NCBI GenBank assembly: GCA_020846655.1 | Contig: JADLDL010000216.1 | Coordinates: forward strand, 1-40,375 | Direction: 5' to 3' | DNA from: Saprospiraceae bacterium | GTDB taxonomy: Bacteria > Bacteroidota > Bacteroidia > Chitinophagales > Saprospiraceae | DNA length: 40,375 bases | Part shown: positions 6,307 through 15,045 of the stretch, piece by piece | Layout of the letters: each line of letters opens with the position of its first letter | How positions within the stretch are numbered: position 1 is the first letter of the stretch | Notes under the pieces: generated by a model | What the model was told of the DNA's origin: nothing | What the model saw: only the letters and a program-made list of their open reading frames with translations | The model's database searches: none | Program-made: the position numbers and the translations under genes

Positions 6307-7452
6307 CTAATGGTTGAGTCGGTACAAAAAATCCAACTGCCGTTCGTTGATCGAGCGGGGTGTAAGCCGCAGCACCGCATTGCGAACGCCGGTGGCCCAG
6401 CGCCCGCCCAGGTTGCTCAGCCGGCCGATCTGCAAGGAGGTTTGGACGATGCGTTGTGCTTTGGGCATCCGCACCTGCTGGTAGTGCGCGAAGGCCTCCG
6501 ACGGCTGGGAAAACCGCGCCAGGGCATCGGCCAGTACCCAGGCATCCTCAATAGCCTGGCTGCCGCCCTGGCCCAAATTGGGGGTGGTGGCATGGGCAGC
6601 ATCGCCCAGCAAAACAACCCGGCCCTGATGCCAGGCGGGGATTGGTTTCAGGTCGAACAGATCTGTCCGGATAATGCTGGCTGCATCGGCCGCAGCGATC
6701 ACCTGTCGGGCAGTGTCCGGGAATTCAGCGACCAGGGCCTCCAGCAGTGCTTTGTCGTTGCTGAGGCTTTGGTTGGCTGACGGCGTGGCCAGCGACACAT
6801 ACCAGTACACTTCCTCCGGGTGAATGTGGGAAAAACCGATGCGCAGCCCGGCCCGCTGCCCCCACATTTCGTGGCCTTGCGCACGCTGGCCTTCCGGCAG
6901 TTGGAGCCGGGCCACACCGCGCCAACAGGTTTGGCCGGAATAGCGCAGCGGCAGTTCGCCAAACAGGCTGCGCCGGGTCGCCGAATGAATGCCATCGGCG
7001 CCGATCAGCACATCGCCGGTGGCCGTAGTACCGTCTTCAAACGTCACCTGCACCATTTCCGGGGTTTGGAGGATGCTGCGCAGCCGTTTGCCGAGTTGGA
7101 TACGGTCGCTGTCCAAGGCGTTCAGCAGCAGCTGCTGGAGCCGGCCCCGGTGAATGGCACACAAGCCGTGTCCGTAGCGCGCCTCGATGGGGCGGCTGTC
7201 GATAGCCGACAAGAGTCGGCCTTTCTGGTCGGTGATGTGGGCTTCCTGCAAGGGCCAGCCCTGTGTTTTGACAGCGCCGGCGAGGCCCAGCCGCTCGAGT
7301 TCCTGCAAGGCATTGGGCGCCATCCAGATCCCCGCCCCAACGGGCTTCAGTTCGGGGGCTGCTTCAAAAATTTGGTAGTCGATGCCGCGTTGTTTCAGGG
7401 CGATGGCGGTTGTGAGGCCGCCAATTCCGCCGCCGATAAGTAGTATTTTCAT
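6307..7452 (-). CDS. FAD-dependent aromatic-type monooxygenase
   Basis: 381 aa from the ATG at 7452 (MKILLIGGGIGGLTTAIALKQRG). The frame extends to 7563 but would overlap the upstream gene. All marks of group A flavoprotein hydroxylases are present: GGGIGG (7-12) for the FAD ADP moiety, GDVLIGADGIHSATR (DG motif), and VVLLGDAAHATTPNLGQGGSQAIEDA (GD motif). These enzymes use NAD(P)H and O2 to hydroxylate aromatic or similar substrates. The closest look is the HpxO / zeaxanthin-epoxidase-like branch. A kynurenine 3-monooxygenase role is tempting because nbaC lies 13 kb away, but the sequence does not show it. It is 26 bp downstream of the O-antigen-ligase-like gene and probably cotranscribed. 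Confidence 0.88.
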   Translation of the reverse strand: MKILLIGGGIGGLTTAIALKQRGIDYQIFEAAPELKPVGAGIWMAPNALQELERLGLAGAVKTQGWPLQEAHITDQKGRLLSAIDSRPIEARYGHGLCAIHRGRLQQLLLNALDSDRIQLGKRLRSILQTPEMVQVTFEDGTTATGDVLIGADGIHSATRRSLFGELPLRYSGQTCWRGVARLQLPEGQRAQGHEMWGQRAGLRIGFSHIHPEEVYWYVSLATPSANQSLSNDKALLEALVAEFPDTARQVIAAADAASIIRTDLFDLKPIPAWHQGRVVLLGDAAHATTPNLGQGGSQAIEDAWVLADALARFSQPSEAFAHYQQVRMPKAQRIVQTSLQIGRLSNLGGRWATGVRNAVLRLTPRSINERQLDFLYRLNH

Positions 7453-7478
7453 GTGTTGAGGTGGTTTGTTTTTTTGAT

Positions 7479-8744
7479 TCAGGGCGAAACAGATGTTGGT
7501 TCGACCGCTTCGGCTGTCGTTTTGTTGCAAGCCCCCTGAGCAATTATCGCCAGTATGCCCCACACCAGGGCCGCTACGCGGGCGTCGTGCAGAAAATTAT
7601 TGACCAACGCATGCAGGAAAAAACTCAGCAGCGCGAGTATCCGGAACAATTGTGCGGTATCCCGGCGTTGCCGGTACTGCTGCCAACCCAAGCCCAGGCT
7701 ACCCAACACCAGGCCCAGCCACAAGGCCAGGCCCGGCCAGCCCAACTCGACCAGGGCTTGCCAATACTCCGAATGTGCGCCGCCGCCGCGGCCGTAGTTA
7801 TCAGGGCTGCGGCGCACAATAGGCGCACGGATACTTATCCGGGTCATATCCTCCGCTCGTTGAAAGGGCAGGTATTGGACAGCAAACGTACCCGGCCCGA
7901 AACCCAGCCAGGGCCGTTCGCCAGCCATGCGCCAGGCACAGGCATAGCGGTTCAGGCGTTCTTGCGACGACACATCCGCAGCCAGGCGGCGGGCCAGCGA
8001 ATGTTGGAACCAGGCGCCCGCGCCCAGTACCAGCACGACCGCTACGGCCCAGGCCCGCCAGGACCAGCGCCAATGCCAGGCTAATCCAAGGGCGCCCGCC
8101 AGCAGCAAACTCAGCCAGGCCGCGCGCGAAACAGCCAGGCTGAGGCCCAGCACGTACAAACTCCCCAGCGCCCAAGGCAGCCAGCGGCCCTGTTTCCAGT
8201 GTATCTGCGGTAGCAACAGGAGCAACATCACCAGCACCGCGCTGTACAACGTATGGTCGCTGAAAAAAGGCATCGGCGACAACGAAGCCTGATCGGCGCG
8301 AAACTGATACTGACCGTGATGCACCAGGGCATACAGTACCGCACCCGCCATCGAAAGCGCCAGGATACGGATCAGTTGCGGCCAAAGCGCCGGCCACCAG
8401 TACAAGCCCAGCATAAAAACACCCCAGTGCCCGGCTTCCACCACCCAATACTTGAGCGATACCAGGGGCATGCTGGACGTCGAGGCCGCCAGCGCCAGCC
8501 AGGCAATCCAGCCGGCACTGAACCCGGCCAGGCCCCGGGGTACCAACCGGCGTTGTTGGCGCCAGCCGGTGGCCAGCAGCCCCAGGCCGCACAGCAGCAG
8601 CAGGGGCTCGGTCGGCGCCAGCAGGTTCCAGGAACCGAAATGGAGTTCGACCGACCAGGGCAGCAACAGGAACAAGGTCCGGTAGAGCCCGTGAAGCAAC
8701 GGCGGTGGAAAACCTGAAGGCATGTTTATTTTTTGAACCGGCAA
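7479..8744 (-). CDS. O-antigen ligase / Wzy-like polytopic membrane protein
   Basis: 421 aa (or 414 aa from the ATG at 8723, MPSGFPPPLLHG). About ten to twelve hydrophobic segments span the protein. A large extracytoplasmic loop follows near 265-330, with RPWLGFGPGTF and then the conserved AHSEYWQALVELGWPGLALW, the His-containing motif of the Wzy_C / O-antigen-ligase family. Such proteins join lipid-linked glycan chains to an acceptor (lipid A core, protein, or growing polymer) on the periplasmic side. No glycan cluster surrounds it, so the acceptor is unknown. The C-terminus is hydrophilic. The FAD monooxygenase follows 26 bp downstream. Confidence 0.85.
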   Translation of the reverse strand: MPVQKINMPSGFPPPLLHGLYRTLFLLLPWSVELHFGSWNLLAPTEPLLLLCGLGLLATGWRQQRRLVPRGLAGFSAGWIAWLALAASTSSMPLVSLKYWVVEAGHWGVFMLGLYWWPALWPQLIRILALSMAGAVLYALVHHGQYQFRADQASLSPMPFFSDHTLYSAVLVMLLLLLPQIHWKQGRWLPWALGSLYVLGLSLAVSRAAWLSLLLAGALGLAWHWRWSWRAWAVAVVLVLGAGAWFQHSLARRLAADVSSQERLNRYACAWRMAGERPWLGFGPGTFAVQYLPFQRAEDMTRISIRAPIVRRSPDNYGRGGGAHSEYWQALVELGWPGLALWLGLVLGSLGLGWQQYRQRRDTAQLFRILALLSFFLHALVNNFLHDARVAALVWGILAIIAQGACNKTTAEAVEPTSVSP

Positions 8745-8767
8745 ATTACGGTTTGGCGGAAGAGTAA

Positions 8768-8775
8768 TACATTTG
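8768..8775 (+). promoter_or_regulatory. Bacteroidota -7 element (TACATTTG)
   Basis: A full TAnnTTTG match 81 nt before the zinc-ribbon gene at 8857. A TTTG lies at 8752-8755, but the 12-nt spacing is too short for the usual -33 site. Confidence 0.35.
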
Positions 8776-8856
8776 TAACGCCAATTTCGCCAATACCGTA
8801 GGGCGAATACCCGGCGTACGCCTAAATCCTGTTCATATTCAAATGAAATATACTCT

Positions 8857-9459
8857 ATGATCTTCTATGGAAAAAAAGGTTCTGTTTTAAGAACGGAACA
8901 ACTGACCGGCCTGAGCTGCCCCAATTGCACCTCTAAAGACGCCCTGTATTGCGCAGTAGCCGGCTCCTATGCCCACATTTACTGGATTCCCTTTTTCCCG
9001 CTTGGCAAAACCCTGGTTTCCCAGTGCACCCATTGCAAACAGGTGCTCGAAGAAAAAGACATGCCCCACGACCTGCGGGAGCACTGCCAGTACCTGAAAC
9101 AGGAAACCAAAACACCCATCTGGTATTTTTCTGGTATCGCTGTAATTGCCGTCCTGATCGTAATCGGTTCTATTTCTTCCAAGGCCAGCGATAAGGAAAA
9201 CCAGGCCCGGCTGGCCGCCCCCCTGGCGGGCGACCGATATGAAATCAAAACCCAAAGTGGCGATTATACTGTGATTCGGATTACCCGGATAGCAGGCGAC
9301 ACTGTGTTTTTCAACCCGAACCAATACTCGGTCAACAAAATACGCGGCTTGAACGACCTGGATAAGGCTGAAAATTTCCTTGAAGAAGAATACGGCATTT
9401 TGCGGGCCGACCTCAACGACATGTCGAAGAAGGGAAAAATTATCGACATCAATCGCTAG
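8857..9459 (+). CDS. Zinc-ribbon protein with one membrane segment
   Basis: 200 aa. The N-terminal part has paired CxxC knuckles, Cys21/Cys24 (SCPNC) and Cys57/Cys60 (QCTHC), spaced like a zinc ribbon, with the aromatic stretch IYWIPFFPLGKT between them. This resembles the zinc-ribbon_15-type proteins of Bacteroidota. One membrane helix follows at about 88-108 (IWYFSGIAVIAVLIVIGSI). The C-terminal 90 residues are a soluble domain with strands (YEIKTQSGDYTVIRITRI) and an acidic end. No enzyme motif is seen. The gene stands alone; the next gene starts 44 bp later with its own -7 element. Confidence 0.8.
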   Translation: MIFYGKKGSVLRTEQLTGLSCPNCTSKDALYCAVAGSYAHIYWIPFFPLGKTLVSQCTHCKQVLEEKDMPHDLREHCQYLKQETKTPIWYFSGIAVIAVLIVIGSISSKASDKENQARLAAPLAGDRYEIKTQSGDYTVIRITRIAGDTVFFNPNQYSVNKIRGLNDLDKAENFLEEEYGILRADLNDMSKKGKIIDINR

Positions 9460-9477
9460 TTTACTACCAAATTGTTT

Positions 9478-9485
9478 TAAATTTG
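9478..9485 (+). promoter_or_regulatory. Bacteroidota -7 element before the radical SAM gene
   Basis: TAAATTTG matches TAnnTTTG and ends 18 nt before the TTG start codon at 9504. It gives a short leader of about 14 nt and supports that start. No clear -33 TTG is seen. Confidence 0.5.
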
Positions 9486-9503
9486 CTTTAAAATAAAAAC
9501 ATT

Positions 9504-10577
9504 TTGGAGCAAAAAACACCCTTTTTGCGCGGCCGCGGCGCCCAGATCAACCCCGTATCCAAGTACGAAAACATCGTACGCGACGAACAAGTGGTGGACT
9601 GGGCGCTGGCCGCCGCCGATTGGGAGGAACCCGACCTGAAAACCGAATACCTCGAAACCCACCCCAAAACGATCCTGAACCGGGTGGAAAGCCCGGATAT
9701 CCCGCTCGAATGGAGCATGAACCCCTACCAGGGCTGCGAGCACGGCTGCATTTATTGCTATGCCCGCAACACCCATCCCTATTGGGGCTACAGCGCCGGA
9801 CTGGATTTTGAGCAAAAAATCCTCGTCAAGCGCAACGCCGCCGAACTCCTGGAAAAAGAATTGCAGAAAAAATCCTGGCGCGCCGCGCCGGTGATGTTTG
9901 CCGGCAACACCGATGTGTACCAACCCGCCGAACGGCGTTTTGGCATTACCCGGGCTTGTCTTGAGGTCTTTTGGAAATACCGCCACCCGGTGGGCATCAT
10001 CACCAAAAACAGCCTGGTGCTCCGCGATATCGAGCTCCTGTCGCAACTCGCCGCCGAAAACCTCGTCTCGGTGGCCATCAGCGTCACCACCCTCGACGAA
10101 ACCCTCCGGCAGTTTCTCGAGCCCCGCACCGCCAGCGTCCAACAACGCCTGAAAACCATCGAAACCCTCACGGCACAGGGCATTCCGGTATTTGCGATGC
10201 TGGCCCCGATCATTCCGGGGCTCAACGAGCACGAGATTTTTGCCCTGGCCAAAGCCGTCGCCGAGCGTGGCGCCCTGGGCATCGGCTACACCATGGTGCG
10301 TCTGAACGGCGATGTCGGACATATTTTTGAAGACTGGCTGCGCAAAACCATGCCCGACCGGGCCGACAAGGTGCTGAACAAAATCCGCCAGGCCCACGGT
10401 GGTGAACTACACGACCACCGCCCGGGCCGGCGGATGCGCGGCGAAGGCAAAATTGCCGAGATCATCCGCGACCAATTCCGGCTGGCCCGGGAGAAGTATT
10501 TTGCCGGCCGGCAAATGCCAAAATACAACCTGGACCTGCACGAGCAGCACAAATCGCCGCAACTCCGCCTGTTTTAG
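9504..10577 (+). CDS. PA0069-type radical SAM protein (spore-photoproduct-lyase-like)
   Basis: 357 aa, starting with TTG at 9504; the first in-frame ATG lies at residue 72, already inside the conserved core, so TTG is the only reasonable start. The cluster motif CxxxCxxC is Cys78, Cys82 and Cys85 (GCEHGCIYCYARNTH), binding a [4Fe-4S] cluster that splits S-adenosylmethionine. The neighbourhood NPYQGCEHGCIYCYAR and the later AGNTDVYQPAERRFGITRACLEV are typical of the PA0069 / SplB-like family, whose substrate is not established. The C-terminus is basic (HDHRPGRRMRGEG), compatible with nucleic-acid contact. The protein is cytosolic. Confidence 0.9.
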   Translation: MEQKTPFLRGRGAQINPVSKYENIVRDEQVVDWALAAADWEEPDLKTEYLETHPKTILNRVESPDIPLEWSMNPYQGCEHGCIYCYARNTHPYWGYSAGLDFEQKILVKRNAAELLEKELQKKSWRAAPVMFAGNTDVYQPAERRFGITRACLEVFWKYRHPVGIITKNSLVLRDIELLSQLAAENLVSVAISVTTLDETLRQFLEPRTASVQQRLKTIETLTAQGIPVFAMLAPIIPGLNEHEIFALAKAVAERGALGIGYTMVRLNGDVGHIFEDWLRKTMPDRADKVLNKIRQAHGGELHDHRPGRRMRGEGKIAEIIRDQFRLAREKYFAGRQMPKYNLDLHEQHKSPQLRLF

Positions 10578-10631
10578 CGCCCGCGCCGGATTCAGTTGAA
10601 ATCCCGTATTTTTACCCCACAACCGATCCAT

Positions 10632-11447
10632 ATGAGACTTTTCGGCATCATCGGGCATCCGCTCGGGCACTCGTTTTCGCAGCAATATTTTACCGAAAAA
10701 TTTGCCCGCGAGGGCATCACCGACGCCCGGTATGAAAAATTCCCCTTGCCCGACATCGCCGCATTGCCTGAACTCATCGCCCAACAGCCCGCGCTGTGCG
10801 GCCTGAACGTCACCATCCCGCACAAAGAAAGCGTCATCGGCTACCTGGATGCGCTCGACGAGACCGCCCGGGCCGTGGGCGCCGTCAACGTCGTCCGGAT
10901 TGACCAGGGCCGGCTCACTGGTTTCAATACCGATGTGGTCGGTCTGGAACAGTCGCTACGGCCCTTGTTGCCGCCGTTTCAGGTGCCGGCCATCCCCCCC
11001 GGCTATTTTGTTTCGCCCCTGGATGGTCCTTGGCCCGAGGAATTGTTTCAGCCCCAACAGCCCAAAGCCCTGATTCTGGGCACCGGAGGCGCCGCCAAAG
11101 CCGTGGCCTATGTGCTGCGCAAACTCGGCATCGGGTACCTGCTGGTTTCGCGGCGCCCCGACGGTAGCAGCGAGATCGGCTACGGCGACTTGAAAAAGCA
11201 GATTCGCGACGAACCCTTGTTGATGTTCAACACCACCCCTTTGGGGACGTATCCGGATACCGACCACTGCCCGGACATTCCATTTGAGCGGCTTGGGCCC
11301 AAACATTTGGTCTACGACCTCGTGTACAATCCGCCCGAAACACTACTTTTGCAGCGTGCAAAAGCCCGCGGTGCGGCAATAAAAAACGGCCTGGAAATGT
11401 TGCAGCTACAGGCCGAAGCCGCATGGGGCATTTGGCAACAGTCCTAA
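10632..11447 (+). CDS. aroE: Shikimate dehydrogenase
   Basis: 271 aa from the ATG at 10632 (MRLFGIIGHPLGHSFSQQYF); an in-frame TTG at 10596 would add 12 non-conserved residues. The enzyme reduces 3-dehydroshikimate with NADPH in aromatic amino-acid synthesis. The catalytic Lys65 (NVTIPHKES) and Asp101 (FNTDVVG) are in place, and the NADP loop reads LGTGGAAKAV. About 25 extra residues (PPFQVPAIPPGYFVSPLDG onwards) separate the NTD motif from the nucleotide loop; I would expect only a short linker there. It is followed by the proline dehydrogenase gene after 33 bp. Confidence 0.93.
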   Translation: MRLFGIIGHPLGHSFSQQYFTEKFAREGITDARYEKFPLPDIAALPELIAQQPALCGLNVTIPHKESVIGYLDALDETARAVGAVNVVRIDQGRLTGFNTDVVGLEQSLRPLLPPFQVPAIPPGYFVSPLDGPWPEELFQPQQPKALILGTGGAAKAVAYVLRKLGIGYLLVSRRPDGSSEIGYGDLKKQIRDEPLLMFNTTPLGTYPDTDHCPDIPFERLGPKHLVYDLVYNPPETLLLQRAKARGAAIKNGLEMLQLQAEAAWGIWQQS

Positions 11448-11480
11448 CCAGTTCTCCCTCACGATAATACGCCGGATTTG

Positions 11481-12689
11481 ATGAGCGCAGCACCGAACCA
11501 ATCCTCCGAACATCGGCCCTCGCCGGTTGATTTTACCAATACCGAAATTGCGTTTTCGCACCTGAACCACCGCGAACTCAAAAAGACCGCCTGGCTGTTC
11601 CGGATGATGAATAAACCCTGGCTGGTCAAATACGGCAGCCAACTGGCCCTCTTTGCCATCGAATACCGGCTCCCTTTTGCCGAACGAATCGTAAAAAACA
11701 CGGTTTTTGCCCAATTTGTGGGCGGTACCACCCTGTTGGACAGCCAGCGCAACATCGACCACCTGGCGCAGTTTAACGTACTCACCGTGCTGGACTACGG
11801 CGCCGAAGGCAAAGAATCCGAGCAGGATTTTAATTACACCATGAATGAAAACCTCCGGGCCATCGACTTCGCATCGCGGTCGAAACACATCCCGGTGGTC
11901 AGCAGCAAAATAACCGGCCTGGCGCGTTTCGGCCTGCTCGAACGCATCCAAAACGCCACAACCCTCACGCGCGAAGAACTGAGTGAATACCGCAATGTGC
12001 TCAAGCGCATCGACGCCATTTGTTACCATGCCGCGCAGAAGGGCGTGTCGGTGTTTCTGGATGCAGAAGAAAGTTGGATTCAGGATACCATCGACCACCT
12101 GGTCTGGTTGATGATGCGGCGCTACAACCGGCAGCGCGTAGTGGTGTACAATACCTTTCAGATGTACCGCCACGACCGCCTGCAATTCCTGATTGAAAGT
12201 TATGACCGCTCGCGGCAGGCAGGGTTCCTGCTCGGCGCCAAACTGGTGCGCGGCGCCTACATGGAAAAAGAACGCCAGCGGGCCGCCGCCATGGGTTACC
12301 CCAGCCCGATCAACCCGGATAAAAACAGCACCGACGATCACTACAATACGGGCGTCCGGTTTTGCCTGGACAATATCCAGCACATTGCCCTTTGCAATGC
12401 CAGCCACAATGCCGACAGCGCCTTGCTCCAGGCCGAGTTGATGGAGAAAAAAGGCATTCCGCACAACCACCCGAATATCATGTTCAGCCAACTGTTTGGC
12501 ATGAGCGACAACGTGACCTTCAACCTGGCCCGGGCCGGCTTTCGCGTCAGCAAATATGTGCCCTACGGCCAGGTGCAGGACGTCATCCCGTACCTCATCC
12601 GCCGGGCCCAGGAAAACACCTCGGTGACCGGCGACGCCGGCCGCGAACTGCAACTGATCCTGCGCGAAGTGCGGCGCCGGAAAATGTAA
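11481..12689 (+). CDS. Proline dehydrogenase
   Basis: 402 aa from the ATG at 11481 (a TTG codon lies directly before it). This is a monofunctional FAD enzyme that oxidises L-proline to pyrroline-5-carboxylate and passes electrons to quinone. The TIM-barrel core shows KHIPVVSSKITGLARFGLLERI, FLDAEESWIQD, the strand motif LGAKLVRGAYMEKER with substrate- and FAD-contacting Arg and Lys, and the C-terminal YVPYGQVQDVIPYLIRRAQEN, where the two arginines bind proline carboxylate. The P5C dehydrogenase domain of PutA is absent. It is seven bases upstream of gatA and probably cotranscribed. It resembles the Bacteroidota and eukaryotic PRODH branch. Confidence 0.93.
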   Translation: MSAAPNQSSEHRPSPVDFTNTEIAFSHLNHRELKKTAWLFRMMNKPWLVKYGSQLALFAIEYRLPFAERIVKNTVFAQFVGGTTLLDSQRNIDHLAQFNVLTVLDYGAEGKESEQDFNYTMNENLRAIDFASRSKHIPVVSSKITGLARFGLLERIQNATTLTREELSEYRNVLKRIDAICYHAAQKGVSVFLDAEESWIQDTIDHLVWLMMRRYNRQRVVVYNTFQMYRHDRLQFLIESYDRSRQAGFLLGAKLVRGAYMEKERQRAAAMGYPSPINPDKNSTDDHYNTGVRFCLDNIQHIALCNASHNADSALLQAELMEKKGIPHNHPNIMFSQLFGMSDNVTFNLARAGFRVSKYVPYGQVQDVIPYLIRRAQENTSVTGDAGRELQLILREVRRRKM

Positions 12690-12696
12690 ACCAACA

Positions 12697-14136
12697 ATGC
12701 CAAAATACCCATCGCTTTCGGCCATTCAGGAGGCCTTGCTGGCCGGCACAACCACTTGCCGGGCGCTGGTCGAACATTACCTGGAGCAGATCGACCGCAG
12801 CAGCGCCCTCAATGCCTATGTGGAGACCTGGCCTGCAGAAGCGTTGGACCGGGCCGAGGCCCTCGACGCGCGCCTGAAGGCCTCGGGGCCGGCGGCCCTG
12901 GGCAGCCTGTTTGGGGCCGTGGTGAGCCTGAAAGACAATATTTGCTACGCCGGCCACCAGGTGACAGCCGCCGCCAAAATCCTGGAAGGCTTTACCTCAT
13001 TGTATTCGGCCACTGCGGTAGAGCGTTTGCTCGCGCAGGATGTCATTTTCATTGGCCGGACCAACTGCGATCAGTTTGGCATGGGCTCCTCCAATGAAAA
13101 CTCCGTGTATGGCCCCGTGCGCAATGCCCTCGACCCCGAGCGGGTGCCCGGCGGCTCTTCGGGCGGTGCAGCCGTAGCCCTGCAAACCGACACCTGCCTG
13201 GTTTCGGTGGGCAGCGACACCGGCGGTTCGGTGCGCCAGCCAGCCGGTTTTTGTGGGCTCTGGGGCTTCAAACCCACCTATGGGCGCATTTCGCGCCACG
13301 GCTTGCTGGCCTATGGCTCTTCGTTTGACCAAATCGGTTTTTTGGCCCACAACCCCACAGATATTGCCCGTTTTCTGGCCGTCACGGCCGGCCCGGATGC
13401 GTACGACAGTACGGCCGGCGCTACCGGCAGCGGATCGGAGACAGCAGCATTTGACCCAAAAAAAATACGCATCGGGTACTACCCGGATGTGTTGAGCAGC
13501 GAAGGACTGGACGCCGGCGTCCGGGCAGTGCTGGAAACGTACCTGGAGCAACTACGCCAGGCCGGACACGACTTGCGCGCCCTGCCGCTGCCCAGCATCA
13601 ACGGCAAAGACGTATTTGACTATATTATTCCGACCTACTACGTGCTCACCACAGCCGAAGCATCGAGCAACCTGGCGCGCTACGACGGCATCCGCTACGG
13701 CTACCGTGCTCCGGCTGCCCGCAACCTGCAGGAAACGTACCTGCTCTCGCGCACGGAGGGGTTCAGCGATGAGGTGAAACGCCGCATCCTGCTCGGCACC
13801 TTTGTGCTGAGCAGCGGCTACCACGAGGCGTACTACCGCAAAGCCCAGCAGGTACGCCGCCTGATTCAACAGCAGACCCTGGCCGATCTGAGCGGCTGCG
13901 ATGTTCTGCTCATGCCGGTAGCCCCCTCTACGGCCTGGCGTTTTGGCGAAAAATCTGAAGACCCCGTGGCCATGTACCTGGCCGATGTGTTTACCGTACA
14001 GGCCAATCTGGCGGGCGTGCCGGCACTGGCCTTGCCAGCCGGGCGGCACCCCGAAAACGGCCTGCCCGTAGGCGTGCAGTTGATCGGCGGCTTGTGGGAC
14101 GACGAAAAACTACTGGAAATAGGCAGCCGGCTGTAA
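12697..14136 (+). CDS. gatA: Asp-tRNA(Asn)/Glu-tRNA(Gln) amidotransferase subunit A
   Basis: 479 aa, the usual length. The amidase-signature triad is complete: Lys79 (VSLKDNICYAG), cis-Ser154 (VPGGSSGGAA) and nucleophile Ser178 (SDTGGSVRQPAG). GatA releases ammonia from glutamine and feeds it to GatB to amidate misacylated tRNA. The region FGMGSSNENSVYGPV and the C-terminal DVFTVQANLAGVPALALPAG are GatA-specific and argue against a general amidase. gatB and gatC are not in the window. Seven bases separate it from the proline dehydrogenase gene, an unusual partner. Confidence 0.95.
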   Translation: MPKYPSLSAIQEALLAGTTTCRALVEHYLEQIDRSSALNAYVETWPAEALDRAEALDARLKASGPAALGSLFGAVVSLKDNICYAGHQVTAAAKILEGFTSLYSATAVERLLAQDVIFIGRTNCDQFGMGSSNENSVYGPVRNALDPERVPGGSSGGAAVALQTDTCLVSVGSDTGGSVRQPAGFCGLWGFKPTYGRISRHGLLAYGSSFDQIGFLAHNPTDIARFLAVTAGPDAYDSTAGATGSGSETAAFDPKKIRIGYYPDVLSSEGLDAGVRAVLETYLEQLRQAGHDLRALPLPSINGKDVFDYIIPTYYVLTTAEASSNLARYDGIRYGYRAPAARNLQETYLLSRTEGFSDEVKRRILLGTFVLSSGYHEAYYRKAQQVRRLIQQQTLADLSGCDVLLMPVAPSTAWRFGEKSEDPVAMYLADVFTVQANLAGVPALALPAGRHPENGLPVGVQLIGGLWDDEKLLEIGSRL

Positions 14137-14182
14137 CTTGCAAGGCCGGCCGGCATGTTGCCAAACGGCTTATTCAAACCAT

Positions 14183-14962
14183 ATGCGCAGTTACACTCTA
14201 CTGAATACCATCGCCTTCTTGGCCGTCCTGGTGGTCAATTACTTATCCAATTCGCTGCCGCTCAATGGCAAAACCCCGGCCCAGTTGTCGGATCAATACC
14301 CAAATCTGTTTGTGCCGGCGGGGCTCACGTTTGCCATTTGGGGGGTCATTTACACCTGGCTGCTCGTATGGGTTGGCGCCCAGGTGATCGCCTTGTTCAA
14401 TACCCGGCTGCAGCAAGCCCTGGAAGCGGGCGTACAAAAAGTCGGGTATTGGTTTGCTGGCACTTGTGTGCTGAACATTGCCTGGCTGCTGGCCTGGCAT
14501 TGGGAACAGCTGCCGCTGTCGGTGGGCATCATGGTTGCCTTGCTGGCTACGTTGTGGCAACTGAACCGCCGCGCAGGGGTGGGCTCTGCGACCACCAACG
14601 CCCGGGAAAAGTGGTTGGCGCACGCACCCTTTGGCCTGTATCAAGGTTGGATCACCATTGCGCTGATTGCCAATGTGACGGCCTTGCTGGTGTCGGTAGG
14701 CTGGTCGGGCGCCGGCATTGCCGAGAGCAGTTGGGCGACCCTGATGCTTGTAGCCGGCACCCTGATTGCAACGACAGTGATCCGGAAAACCGACAATGTT
14801 TTTCATGGTTTAGCGGTAGCCTGGGCGTTGCTGGGCGTATACTTGAAACGCCACGATGCCGGCGACCCCGAGAGCCTGTTGCCGGCCCGGATCGCCCTGC
14901 TCAGCCTGGTGATTGTGCTGATTTGGGTTGCCCTGCGCTGGCGGCGTTGGCAGGCGTACTAA
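14183..14962 (+). CDS. TspO/MBR-like tryptophan-rich membrane protein
   Basis: 259 aa from the ATG at 14183 (MRSYTLLNTIAFLAVLVVNYLSN); the frame is open from 14138, but the extra 15 residues are polar and overlap the gap after gatA. About seven hydrophobic helices are visible. FVPAGLTFAIWGVIYTWLLVW in helix 2 and GLYQGWITIALIANVTALLV are typical of the longer TspO/MBR-related proteins. The five-helix TspO binds tetrapyrroles and cholesterol; the role of this longer branch is unclear. The inner membrane is the likely location. It starts 46 bp after gatA. Confidence 0.75.
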   Translation: MRSYTLLNTIAFLAVLVVNYLSNSLPLNGKTPAQLSDQYPNLFVPAGLTFAIWGVIYTWLLVWVGAQVIALFNTRLQQALEAGVQKVGYWFAGTCVLNIAWLLAWHWEQLPLSVGIMVALLATLWQLNRRAGVGSATTNAREKWLAHAPFGLYQGWITIALIANVTALLVSVGWSGAGIAESSWATLMLVAGTLIATTVIRKTDNVFHGLAVAWALLGVYLKRHDAGDPESLLPARIALLSLVIVLIWVALRWRRWQAY

Positions 14963-15045
14963 TCTCCGGGCGCCGGCGTTCATTAGCATCCGGTCAAACG
15001 AATATGTCCAAATATTCCATTCATTATAAAACCATCAACCCAAGT

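Noticed and set aside
11481-14136. Proline dehydrogenase and gatA as a functional unit
   Set aside because: They are seven bases apart, but no known link joins proline oxidation and tRNA amidation; simple cotranscription is enough.
14155-15045. N-terminal half of an 841-aa open frame
   Set aside because: The first part is out of frame with the TspO-like gene and has Arg/Pro/Cys-rich shadow composition; a signal peptide marks the true start at 15046.
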